DNA of 64,000 bases from NCBI GenBank assembly GCA_009763385.1, contig CM019824.1, forward strand, positions 143,351,705 to 143,415,704, read 5' to 3'. The notes under the pieces were generated by a model, which was not told the origin of the DNA, did not search any database, and worked only from the letters and a program-made list of their open reading frames with translations. The stretch's first letter is position 1, and each line of letters begins with the position of its first letter. A program made the translations under genes and the position numbers. The stretch is from Coix lacryma-jobi var. lacryma-jobi. Taxonomy: Eukaryota; Streptophyta; Magnoliopsida; Poales; Poaceae. Of this stretch, positions 30,772 through 42,900 are shown one piece after another.

Positions 30772-31685
30772 TGAAAGCATCTAGGCTCCTAGTGGGTTTC
30801 GATGATTGATGGTAATATAAGATTATTGTGATTAACGTGTATTTTACAAAAACAGTTGAAGTTAGGTCACAATAATGGTGATTGTATGGGAAAATGGTAT
30901 TCATGCCCTCTAGCGATGGAAATCGATTCGGTTTTCAAAGGATGGACGATGAAGACGGAGATAAGCTAGTTCTAAGTGTCATTTGGCGTTGGGAGACACT
31001 TAGAGTAGTTTAGGTCTTTGTTTTTCCTTTGGTCGTACTTAGATTAACCCAATTCACCTCCTCTCTTGGGCATCTTGATCCTTTCACGACCATCTATCCT
31101 AAACCCGGTCATCAACTTCTCTACACATCTATGACCTGTGAAATGAAATGTCCTATATGTATAACTTTGCCTTGCGTGTGAAATGAAATGTCCTATATGT
31201 ATAACTTTGCCTTGCGCATTCCATTCTTTCTCTTCTAATGTTGATGCAACACATGCACCAATTTTGATCACCAAATGATATGAGCCACTTCATATCATCA
31301 CTTGGCCTCCATGGTCCATCGATCTTGACCTCACTTGCTCTTCACCATTACTTCGGTCCTTCGACGCCAAGTCTTTGCTCAAGCCTCCTGACACTCAGTA
31401 CTAATGGCTTCAAAGCCTCCAACTTGCCCTTCACCTTCGCAACCGATCCATCAAGTCGAGTCTTGTCTTGATCTTCACCACCATAGCTAGGTCGACCACA
31501 TGTCAACTTCTCTCATGTCATGGCCAAGCACTCTAGTGCCTTGCTGACCACTCAAGTGTCTTGTCGACCATATGTTGAGCACACAAGAGTGGCCATACTA
31601 GTACTTGTGGACTAAACACGTGTATATCTCAATATATACATAATTAGTCCTTTCACACCCCCTCTAGCCGGCATAGGTCCTTTCA
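30772..31685 (+). repeat. Copia 3' LTR
   Basis: 914 bp bounded by TGAAAGCATC and CCTTTCA, an inverted TGAAAG/CTTTCA pair, directly after a polypurine tract. The sequence resembles LTRs of the SIRE (Maximus) lineage. It holds a 40-bp tandem duplication at 31137-31216. No partner LTR is in the window. Confidence 0.65.
31137..31216. repeat. 40-bp tandem duplication
   Basis: Two adjacent copies (31137-31176, 31177-31216) containing AAATGAAATGTCCTATATGT and AACTTTGCCTTGCG, identical by eye. It lies within the copia LTR. Confidence 0.9.
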
Positions 31686-32613
31686 CTAGTACTAAAACTT
31701 CCACAAAACCACACTAAATCAAGTTCTTAGGGCCATCCCACTCAACATGGCATTAGAATATTTTCAAAAAAACTAACTAGATGAACATGCTAAACAAATC
31801 TATCATAAGCTTCACACAATAATTAAGGCACAAACAAGGTAGACACCGGTTGAAAAGCTCATGGAAGTAAAGAGAGAACAAGAGGCAACTGAGTTTTCCA
31901 CGGTGTCGATTAGTTTCCACTACCTAGGGTTAAACCCCTTGAATCATGAAGGCTCAAGGACCACTAGGAGTACCTATTCTCCAATTTGATTTGGTAGTAA
32001 ACAATCTCTTAATCTTCACTTAATCAAGAATGTAGCCAAGAGCACAAGATGCACAATAAGATCACTCCTATTGACTTGGGGTGCCATCAAACTCTTCACC
32101 AAGCCTTGCTATGTGTGTGGAAGTTTCTAGGTCTATGAGAGCTCCAAATGAGTTGCTAAACACACAATTACTACAAAGGGTGAGGTCATACATGTTGGAA
32201 AAGGATACCAAGAAATGCAACACTAAACGATTCGCCATGCCTCATTGAGGGGCATTGGATCATCCGATGACCATGTTCTTCCTATTTTTCTAATGGTCAT
32301 TGCTAAAGTTACCCGAATATACCTACCAGATACATCATAGCCACTAAGATACATGATGGATCATATATGCACACTATTAATCTTCCCCGAATGATCCTCA
32401 AAGCTCATTGAGGTGCCACTAAATCATATTGCACACTCTAGCAAACATGTCCAACTTGAAATCTTGATAGGACAATGACACCAAATCGTTCACTAGTCTA
32501 GTCAGGACCCTTAAACTGTCTATATTTTATCCATCCACTCTTGATCAACAGCTTCAGAGTACCTCTCAAATGTGTAGCGGAGTGCTCTCAAATCCAACTC
32601 TCGTTTAAGTTAC
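31686..32613. other. Repeat-derived intergenic DNA
   Basis: About 930 bp without a coding frame. Its AC-rich style is like that at 34376-34560, so both may be parts of one older retroelement divided by the gypsy LTR insertion. I could not place it in a family. Confidence 0.35.
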
Positions 32614-34238
32614 TGATGGTGCCACGCCCCTATTGGCGGTGCTTACCGAAAACTTTTATACGCCAACCAAGGACAAAACAAAGCACACCTACATACATAT
32701 GTTATCACCTTGACCTATTTCCATTTGTATTGGAGAATGATTGTTTTACAGGTAACAGAAGTGAATACAGTAGAAAAGGAAAGAAGAATACGCTTTTCGG
32801 CAAAGCGTAAATCCGATGAATAAGGAAGAAGCCCACCTAAAGATCACATTTGGGCTAGAAACCACCTTTACAACCATGTGCACCAATCCAACGGCCCACC
32901 ACACAAAGGCGGTGGCCAGCGGGCCCACCAGGGGTGCGGCCGCACCGCCCCTGGCCCCACTGGCCACCGACCTTCTACGGCAGTTGCATGGCGGCATGCA
33001 TAGGCGGTTGGTGTGGGTTTCCATTTCTACATTACCCAGAACCGACCTATGCTAGTATAAATGTAGGGGTAGAGCTCCCTCTCAAATCATCTCACATCTC
33101 ACATTAGCACATTTCATTAGTCCACTTTGTATTTGGAGCTCTCTACATTAGATTAGTCTTCTAATAGTTGGAGCAAGTGCTACTTGCAAGAGCAGAGGAG
33201 AAGTTGTAAGGATCAACTTTGTATGAATACTAAGTTCCTCTTTTCATACTTGTTCTTATTCTCTTATGATCAACATTGTTATGTTCTTGAATTAGAGCTA
33301 TGTTCTTGTTCATTGTTCATCGTTCTAGAACTAGTTCATAGTTTTAGATCCATGTTCATTATGAACATAAACACTGTTCTTCATTCACCATGTTTAAATC
33401 TTGCTAGCTTAGTGTTATGTGTTGGGTGGTGTTTTGTCGTGCCTTCGGGTGCGCCTACATCTTTATCGGGGAGGTGTAGGTGTTCTTCACGTACACGAGA
33501 GTGGTTCTTGGGTATATGGAGATGGGTGAATGCCTGGCTTAGTCCATGGTTGAGGGGTAGGCGGCAGGTGATGACAGCCCTGTCTGTCCCTTGTAATCTC
33601 CCACGTTCAGCTTTGGGGTAGGAGTCTAAATTTCCCAGTGTATCCTGCTGGCAGACCAGTGTTCCCGGGTCTCCCAATCCATCCAATACCTAACATTAAC
33701 GTTAACATGATTACGACATGTATGCTTGATTCATTAACATAACCTTGTACAGATCCATGCTCCGTAGGATATTCTTTATTCTTTTATTCTTTCTTCTATC
33801 CCCGTAGGAGATCCATTTATCATAGGATGTGTGTGTGATGATCCCACTATCCAAATTACCGTTTATCCTCCTGCTATGATTAATTGGTCAACTATGCAAG
33901 TATTATGTTCTTGTCATGAGTATATCTTAAATCCTTCGCATCTAGCCTTCCCTGCGGTAAAATATAAATAACGATACCTAGAATACTCTCGGTAAATGCT
34001 ACAACGGTAATCTTGTGCGCTTGTGGACCCTGTCTGTAAATGAATTGGTTTACCAGGCCAGCCTCTCAGGTCGTCGCTACAGTCACACGTTTTGGTATAT
34101 GAAGTGTCATCGCACTTCGGCACCGATACCAGATGTGTAGCTAGAGCGACTGCGTCTGAGGCTGACACTGACATCTTTTGGTAGCATCGCTAGGAACCAA
34201 CATACTCGGTGTATGTCATTAAGGAATGTCAACAGGCA
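32614..34238 (+). repeat. Ty3/gypsy-type LTR
   Basis: A TATA box (TATAAAT, 33056-33062) with a CT-rich start region sits in the middle, and a primer-binding site lies just beyond the right end (34243). The left end is placed at TGATGGTGCC (32614) and the right at AACAGGCA, both tentative. No gag or pol follows, so the element is reduced to this LTR and part of its leader. Frames within (for example 33184-33621) are not genes. Confidence 0.55.
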
Positions 34239-34242
34239 TTCC

Positions 34243-34260
34243 TGGCGCCGTTACCGGGGA
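34243..34260 (+). promoter_or_regulatory. Primer-binding site of the gypsy element
   Basis: TGGCGCCGTTACCGGGGA closely matches the TGGCGCCGTTGCCGGGG primer-binding site common in plant Ty3/gypsy elements. Confidence 0.75.
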
Positions 34261-35686
34261 TGATGGCCTATCCTAGTGATGACGCTAAGAGATGTCAATA
34301 AGTATTTCTGGTGTGATTGTCGAGGATAGATCTTAAACCTATCCTTTAGTGGTTGCGCTAAGAAATGCCAACAGCCCCCTAATAGTACAACCAAAGATAA
34401 ATATCCCAAACATTTTTAACACCAAGTCACACTTAGACACTACTATGGCCCTAGCCTTCACAAGTATCCTTGCACCATACATTGGATTCAATCACCAGGA
34501 GCCAAGAAAATCTAGTGGCTTCAACGCCACTAACCCTTTGTTATAACATATAAATCCTACAAAACAAAGTTAACCACATGCCCCTGTATGCATCAACAAC
34601 TGGAACCCTAACTAGGGGGGCTCGTTGAGTCCAGTATGGATATATTTGTTCATTAGCGATCAGGAGAGGGTAATCCCCATAGCTATCCATTCATAAGTCC
34701 ATCCCCTATTTTGTGCCTAATGAGAGATGACACCAATAGCGACAAGGCTTTTGGTTGACCTTGCACTCACATCTCCAACCATCACCGTTGTAGAAGTTGG
34801 ATCATACATGCATTCTAACCATGCTTTTACTCTATTTGTACAACTTCTCAAGGAAGCTTCTGGAAAAAGCTCTACCAAACAATGTTGATATGGTTCATGT
34901 ACTATGAGATGATGGGATGTCTGGTGGCATAACTCCCTCTAGGGGTTACCAAGGGACTAGGGTCACATAAGAGCAGGTCGGATCATACTATATGAAACCT
35001 GTAGAATGAGAAGAATCTAAGGATTTTCGAGGGCCGAGCTCAACATGTGTAAGTAGTGCAAGGCATGAAGGAGGAGATTGTCCAATGCAGTAAGGTTTGC
35101 TAGGAGTCGGCAGTGGGCTAAAATGTTATGCCACCATACTCAGACTTGGTTATTTACAAATGAAAGGAGCTAGCTGCTCGACACTTAAAACATCTTGAGT
35201 AGATCCTTATTACAATTCCAATCGATAGCGTGGTAATGGGGTTATCCCAATAATAATACTTGAATTATCGGAGGAGTCGGAACGAATCCTCAATACACAC
35301 ACCTTATTATACACTTGCCATATAGGGACCATAGGTCAACTATTTCCTTTATTTATTTATTTTTATTTTTATTCTCATCTTTTTTTCTCTCTTCTCCCAT
35401 TAGGGCGTCGACACTAACGCCTCCTTTATTTCCCATGGCCTTCCACCTCTCTCCTCCCCTACCTTCGTTTCCAATACTATAGGTCTATAGGGCACCCAAT
35501 CCATCAGGGCAATGGGGTGGCGGGTTAGGGATGCTAGTGGGAAAGCAGGTACTCGGCAACTTAGGGTGTCTCGGAGGCATGTCAAGGTAGCGACCCTATT
35601 TTGTGTTGATCTGGACTAGCTAAGCAGTGAATCGACAGTCATGATCGCACGACAAACCGATGGCTAGGTAGAAAAGGTAAGATTTA
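34261..35686. other. Leader remnant and intergenic DNA
   Basis: From 34261 to about 34375 the leader repeats the LTR-end/primer-site segment in degenerate form (GCTAAGAGATGTCAATAAG, TTTCTGGTGTGATTGTCGAG). Beyond this no gene or clear element was recognised. Confidence 0.4.
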
Positions 35687-35796
35687 GGCTCTGTTAGGCC
35701 AAACTTATTGCAGTTATGACTGATTTGTAGAGCTGATTTGTTATGATAGAAAAATATAGGACTAATTCTAGCTAAATAGCCGAAGCGAACAGGGCT
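35687..35796. mobile_element. Possible MITE (GGCTCTGTT end)
   Basis: GGCTCTGTTAGGCC on the left faces GCCGAAGCGAACAGGGC on the right; both resemble the GGCCCTGTTCG ends of common grass MITEs. No clean target duplication is seen. Confidence 0.35.
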
Positions 35797-35817
35797 AGTG
35801 ATGGTTATGCTACAAAT

Positions 35818-35957
35818 TGATGGTTTGGTGGCGGATGACACACTGGCAAGCGCAACACATGAGCAACAGGTAGGTTGCACAAGTATATGATGGTTTGGTG
35901 GCGGATGACACACTGATAAGCGCAACACATGAGCAGTGGGTAGGCTGCACAGGTATT
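35818..35957. repeat. 70-bp tandem duplication
   Basis: Copies at 35818-35887 and 35888-35957 share TGGTTTGGTGGCGGATGACA and AAGCGCAACACATGAGCA and differ at a few bases. Function unknown. Confidence 0.9.
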
Positions 35958-36327
35958 GCCGTGGGAGGCAACTGCAAGCAAATCTATTGGAAGACTAACT
36001 GCTGCTTTTACACCATCCTCAGTGGGAATTTCATATCTTGATTTTCAACATATCAATATTTTAGAAACAATGCAGAAGAGTTTCATCTCTATAAAACTCT
36101 TTGTACTCTTATGAAACTCTTATCATCTCTCTATTCATCAATATAGTATCATGTCTACATATTTAATGCTCATAAAAATTTATAAAACTTCTATTAAGAT
36201 GAGTCTTATATACTTCTAATAACTGTCTTATCCTTGCTTTTCACCCCAATATGACACTTGGGGAGGGTAGCTTCTTTTTTTTGGAGGTGAATAGGGGGAG
36301 CAATTGGGTAACTGCTGATCTTACTTC

Positions 36328-36658
36328 GAGCATCTCCAATAGTTTGGAAAAATAACTTGCTATCCTTGTTTTATTGGAAAAAAAACAAAAAATGTTCTCC
36401 AACAGATTGATATATGACTTGCTAAATTTTTCCAAGTTGGAATCGGAGGCCATCTACTTGTTATATTTACCAAGTCAGCTTCACTTGCTATCCGGCGTTT
36501 CTATGTTATTTTTACCAAGTTGGAATACTTTTCTATGTTATTTTTACCAAACTATTGGAGATACATAAAAAATGAAAAATTTACTTGTCAAAAGTTTTAG
36601 CAAGTTGTTAAATGACAATTTTTCTCAAATCAATTTTTCCGAACAATTGGAGATGCTC
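36328..36658. mobile_element. MITE with GAGCATCTCC ends
   Basis: GAGCATCTCCAATAGTTTGG at the left faces CCGAACAATTGGAGATGCTC at the right. It is 331 bp and AT-rich, without coding sequence. The same end type occurs at 47683-47969, where a TTA duplication is visible. Here the flanks TTC and ACA do not match. Confidence 0.6.
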
Positions 36659-36927
36659 ACAACTGCTTTTTCGTAATGAACTCTGCAAATCCTTTGCTAC
36701 AATATAATAGTCTCATCAAAAAGAAAAAGGGAGCAGCCAAATTGCACAATATAGGCCCCAACCAAAAGGCTTATTAGAGATATAACTGGCAACCCAGAAC
36801 GCAAATCTCTTATTATAGTTGTTCTTCTTCATCGTCATCTAACTGATTATCGCCTTCACATTGTCGGTGGATGTGATGAGGAAATGAATATCCGTGGTTT
36901 TTATCCAGAAGGCCATACTTGCAGCAT

Positions 36928-39900
36928 CTACAACCACGCGGCGTTCTTGATAGGGGTGACGACTGCCTTCACTTGCAGGTAGTTCTTCAGGCTGTCAATG
37001 CCCTTCTCCCTCCCAATGCCACTCATCTTGTACCCACCAAAGGGAATTGCGGCATCGAAGATGTCGAAGCAGTTCACCCAGATGGTCCCGGCCCTGAGCG
37101 CACGCATCAGGGTGTTGGCCGTGTCCAAGCTATTGGTGAAGACGCCAGCTGCCAATCCATACTGGCTCGCATTTGCCCTCTTGATAACCTCATTGAGATC
37201 TCTGTTCAAGCACAGCAAAAGTTAACCCAAGAGATTGTTGCTTAAGATTTCTTTGAATTTCTTGATTGTTTGTTATTAATTAGAGTTTCAGACATTAGAC
37301 AGATCAACATGAGGATAATACTCACTTGAACTTGAAGATTGACTGAACAGGCCCAAATATCTCCTCCTGAGCAATCTTCATGCCATCCTGTAACAGCCAT
37401 GTCATGAACTTTAAACAAATCCTTGTTTGTTTTTAATGGAACATTAAGCATGTCTTGCAAGAGACAAAAGAAATTTTGTACTAGTACTTCGATGCAGTCA
37501 AAGCTCACCTGAACATCTGAGAAAATCGTTGGCTGGATGTAGTAACCTTTGTCACCCAACCTATCACCACCCGCCACAAGCTTAGCTCCACTGTCAACAC
37601 CAGACCTAATGTAGCGCAAAATCTTTTTGAATTGCTCGTCGTCAATCTAGAAAGAAAAAAAGAAATGCAAGTTACCATCAGTCCAAATGCAGAGGAAATG
37701 TAGGGTCAAGATAGTGAACATCGTCATCAACCTCAATAGAAGAAACTTCCAAGATTTTATTGTTTGTTGATTGAAGGAATTGTTAAAATTTGTATCAGTT
37801 ATATCAAAATAAAATTGGCAATGTAATAGCTCATTGGGTGAACTTAGAATTTTTATGAGTTTACCGGATGCAGCTACTATGTGAATGATATGTCAAAATG
37901 TCAAACTTCTAGGAGCTCTATGGATTACATGGCTATCAATGTAGAGGTTGTGACTAAGTAAATCATTAAATATCCGATTCAGAAATGTACCTGCGGGCCC
38001 TGTTCAACACCTTTCCTGAATGGATCACCAACGACACGCTTCAATGCACGAGCCTTGGCCTTCTCCACAAACTCATCATAAACACGCTCATGTACAAATG
38101 TGCGAGATCCAGCACAACAGCATTGTCCCTAACAAATTCATATGACGTTCCAAAAAAAAACAAATTCATATGACAAGAAAGATATTTAGGTAGAATGAAA
38201 CTGAAAACACAATCATCTTGCTTATTTTGACATTATACCAACAAATACCTGGTTAAAGAACAGGGCAAAGTGCGCAAGCTCAACAGCATGGTCAACATCA
38301 GCATCGTCCATGATGATAAAAGGAGACTTGCCTCCTAACTCCAGTGTCACTGTCTTAAGGTTGCTCTTTGCAGCCAACTCAAGAATAATTTTGCCAGTAT
38401 CGGTAGATCCAGTAAATGCAACCTTTATTGAAGGAAAGAAACATATGTTTAGTCCTAAGGTATAGTTTTTCAGGCCATCCTCTATAAAGATATACAATAT
38501 AATTTAAAGGCTTATTTACCTTATCAACATCCATGTGACTAGCAAGAGCAGCACCAGCAGTAGGGCCATAACCAGAAACGATATTCACAACACCCTCAGG
38601 TAGTCCAGCCTATTTAGCATGCAAAATAAGATCAGCTCTGATTGAAAGAAAAAAAATACAGGCTACATAAAAATTATATCCCTTATATATTCTAACAAGT
38701 CAAGTGCATTAAGGATAAGAGGGAGCAACTCTTGGTGAAGGAAGATGAGATTAGACATAGGTGGCAAGAATATTTTGATAATTTGTTCAATGGGGAGAAT
38801 GAGAACTCCACCGTTCGGTTGGATGACTCATCTGATGACACCAATAGGCGCTATGTGCGGAGGATCCAAGAGCAGGAGGTTAGAGAAGCTTTGAAAAGGA
38901 TGAAAGTGGATAAAGCGATGGGTCCTGATGGTATTCCAATCAAGGTGTGGAGATGCCTCGGGGATATAGCTGTAGTATGGCTAACCAAGTTGTTTAACAA
39001 TATCTATCGTTCAAACAAGATGCCTCAGGAGTGGAGAAGAAGCATATTGGTTCCAATCTACAAGAACAAGGGAGACGTCCAAAGCTGCACTAATTATCGG
39101 GGAATTAAGTTGATGAGCCACACGATGAAGTTGTGGGAGAGACTTATTGAGCATAGATTGCGAGGGTCGACGCGGATATCCATGAACCAATTTGGTTTCA
39201 TGCCTGGAAGGTCAACCATAGAAGCAATGTTCTTAATAAGACAAGTTATGGAGCGGTTCAGGGAGCAAAAGAAGGACCTACACATGGTTTTCATTGACTT
39301 GGAGAAGGCGTACGACAAGATACCAAGGAATGTTATGTGGTGGGCTTTGGACAAACATAAAGTCCCAACAAAATATGTTACCCTCATCAAGAACATGTAC
39401 AACAACGTCGAGACCAGTGTGCGGACAAATGATGGTGACACTGATTTCTTTCCGATTAAAATAGGTCTTCATCAAGGGTCAGCCTTGAGCCCATATCTCT
39501 TTGTCTTGGTTATGGATGAGGTTACGAGGGACATACAAGGAGATATCCCTTGGTGTATGCTTTTTGCAGACGATGTAGTGTTAGTTGATGAGAGTCAGAC
39601 AGGAGTAAATAGGAAACTAGAGTTGTGGCGGCAGACCCTTGAGTCCAAAGGGTTTAGAATAAGCAGGACTAAGACTGAGTACATGAGATGTGATTTCGGC
39701 AATGCTGCACAGGAAGAGGGAGAGGTGAGCTTGGAAGACCAAGTGGTGCCTAAGAAAGATGTCTTCCGGTATCTTGGATCGATGTTACAGAAGGATGGAG
39801 ATATTGATGCAGATGTTAGCCATAGGATCAAAGCAGGGTGGATGAAGTGGCGCCAAGCATCTGGTATTCTCTGTGACAAGAGGGTACCACAAAAGCTCAA

Positions 39901-42900
39901 AGGCAAGTTTTATAGGACGGCGATTAGACCGGCTATGTTGTATGGAGCAGAATGTTGGCCTACTAAAAGAAGACATGTCCAACAAATGAGTGTTGCAGAA
40001 ATGCGTATGTTGCGCTGGATTTGTGGCCACACAAGGATGGACCGAGTCCGAAATGACGATATTCGTGACCGGCTAGGGGTAGCACCAATTGAAGAAAAGT
40101 TGGCCCAACATCGGTTGAGGTGGTTTGGTCATGTCCAAAGGAGACCTCCGGAGGCACCAGCGCATTGTGGAGTTTTAGCCCAAAATTTTCATGTGAGGAG
40201 AGGTAGAGGTAGACCGAAATTGACGTGGGGGGAGGCAATAAAGAGAGATCTAAAAAGTTGGGACATACCTAGAGATCTATGTTTGGATAGAAATGCATGG
40301 AGAGCAGCCATTGACGTGCCTGAACCGTGACTAGGGTCTCTTGTTGGGTTTCAACTCTAGCCTACCCCAACTTGTTTGGGACTAAGAGGCTTGGTTGTTG
40401 TTGTTGTATATATTCTAACAACCAACTGGCCCATTGCATACTCAAAGCAGCTAGATCTAAAAATACAGTTATACATGCAACACGTGTGATAACCATGATT
40501 AAAATATAGTGTTTTTGAAAAAACAAAGACCAACCTAGGAGGAACTAGGTGGCATTTTATTAAGAAAATAGGCACTCAAATTCACCTCAATGAGGACTTA
40601 AGGTCTTACCTTGGTCCTAGTAAGAGGGGTCTTGTATGGACCACACTCTTTCCTTATAATACAAAGATTGGACAAGGTCAAATTGACAAAGAACTAGGAC
40701 CAATATACTGAAATTTGAATCATTTGTCTCTTGCATGCTAATTAACACCACTAGATAGTTTTTTCCCTCATCTGTGTCCCTCTTAAGAGTGGCCATGCAA
40801 AACGACTCAAGGGAGAAATTTAGTAAAAATAACATTAAGCTTTGAGAGATCACTTCATCCATCATATGATAGATAAAATAGAACATGGTTGACTAATCCT
40901 AGCATCTTTTATTCCCAATAAAACACAAACACAACACTAGAAGATATGAAAAAAATTGTATGATGAAACAAAGCCCATTCTCTCTAAGTAAATTGAATAA
41001 TTGCAATAAAAAGAAGTGATTAATAATTTACTTCACTAACAAAAATAAATAAAACACAAAATATTAGTTGCACCAACCTCATGCAACAGTTTGGAGATAT
41101 ACAAAGCCGATAGAGGAGTTTGTTCAGCGGTCTTGAGCACGAGAGTATTTCCACATGCCAAAGCAGGGCCGACTTTCCAGGCATACATCAGAAGAGGAAA
41201 GTTCCATGGGATGATCTGACCTGCCACACCAATTGGCTCATGCAAGATCTGTACATGGTGTGGGCCATCAGCTGGCACAACGAGCCCATGGATCTTATCA
41301 GCCCAACCTGCAAAAAAACAGAAGAAATGCAACCGAATCAGACATGGAAGTATATATGTTGTATGGAATTATGTTGTACTGTTCCAGACAACTTTCGTCA
41401 GTTAATATTAAATTAAGGCAATCACCAGCATAGTAACGCATAAGACGGGCCACCATGGGTACTTCAATGTGGGCTGCTTGCTCATATGGCTTCCCGTTGT
41501 CCCATGTCTCCAAAGCAGCAAGCTCATCATTGTGCTTCTCTATCAAATCAGCAAATCGCAGTAGGATACGGGACCTCTCCTGCAAAGTTAGATTCCATCC
41601 ATCTGTGAGCATGGCTGAAGGCCACAATGACACGGCAGAAACTAAAATCTCAAGCTGAGTGTATACATAGGCAGTCATCTTCGGCCATGGCCCTTCATCA
41701 AAAGCCTTGCGGGCCGCAGCTACTGCACGGTTAATGTCCTCTGCGTCACCCTCAGCCACATGAGCAATCACCTCCCCTGTACGAGGGTCCAGAGTTGGGA
41801 AGGTCTTGCCTGATGAGATGAAAAATACACATCGCAAATGGTGAGTTTGACTTATCATTGAGAACGGGAAAAACTAGAATAAACCTTTGCCATGTTGCAG
41901 GTCTGTATTAGACAATATTTTGGCAAATATATGGTTGATAACAGAACTGTTTGCTCTTACAAGTGTAGTGCTTTGTGGTGAATCATAGTTTCTAAAGGGG
42001 GGTGATTTAGAAGGGTGTGGGTTTGTACTCTAATAAAGTCTAAAGTCTAAACATCATATTTTGTTGTTGGATAGCATATCAGCTCAAAACATTTCAGATG
42101 ACATTGCATTTTCATTACTCTTCTTTTACCCCCTCACAACATAAGCAGATATTAAGCAACTAAAATCGATCTAGATTTTTCCAGTTTATGGACCTACAGG
42201 TACCATGGGCCCAGCAAAGTGGCTATTTGATCAGCCTTGTTAATACTTGTTTTTGTTGAAAAGAAAAGGTCTAGGATGCTTGATTACTAATAAGCTGCTC
42301 AGGTAGGAATGAAATGGAGTTACATACCAGATGCGGAATCAACAAAGTTGCCATTAATGAGGAGCTTTGTGTAGTTCACTTGGACTGAGGGTGTGATGGG
42401 CTCCTCTACTGCTGCTGCAGTGCTGAACCTCTGAAGGACGCCTGGCAACAGTCCGCGCATCCCATCTGCAGGTACTGTGGTAGTATGATATTTGCTCATA
42501 ACAAATACATTAAATGAGGAACCTAGGGTCTGGATTATATGTCAAGACTCAGAGAAACACAGTAGCAAATTTCTGTCTAAGAAACAAATACATTAAATGA
42601 GGTCTGGATTATATTCACAGATGGCTAAAAGAGACGTTCAGACCATATTTGGTGCCCCAAAGCATGAATATCCCTAAAAATGACATAGCAAGACAAAGGC
42701 ACATTGTATGTGCTATCCTTTTTGTTTCTACACATACATATAGGACTATTTCACACACACGGTGAATTTGTTCTTGGAATTCCATATAACAAAATATGCA
42801 CATGTTAAGCAACAGTGAACTGAAAATACCACACTACTCCCTCCAGACCGAAATACCCGGCGTACTGCCGTTTCTCCGATCGCCCACAATACCGGGCGGG

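Noticed and set aside
33184..33621. 145-codon plus frame in the gypsy LTR
   Set aside because: It sits downstream of the LTR TATA box but starts within the LTR, shows no gag motif and has no homologous partner.
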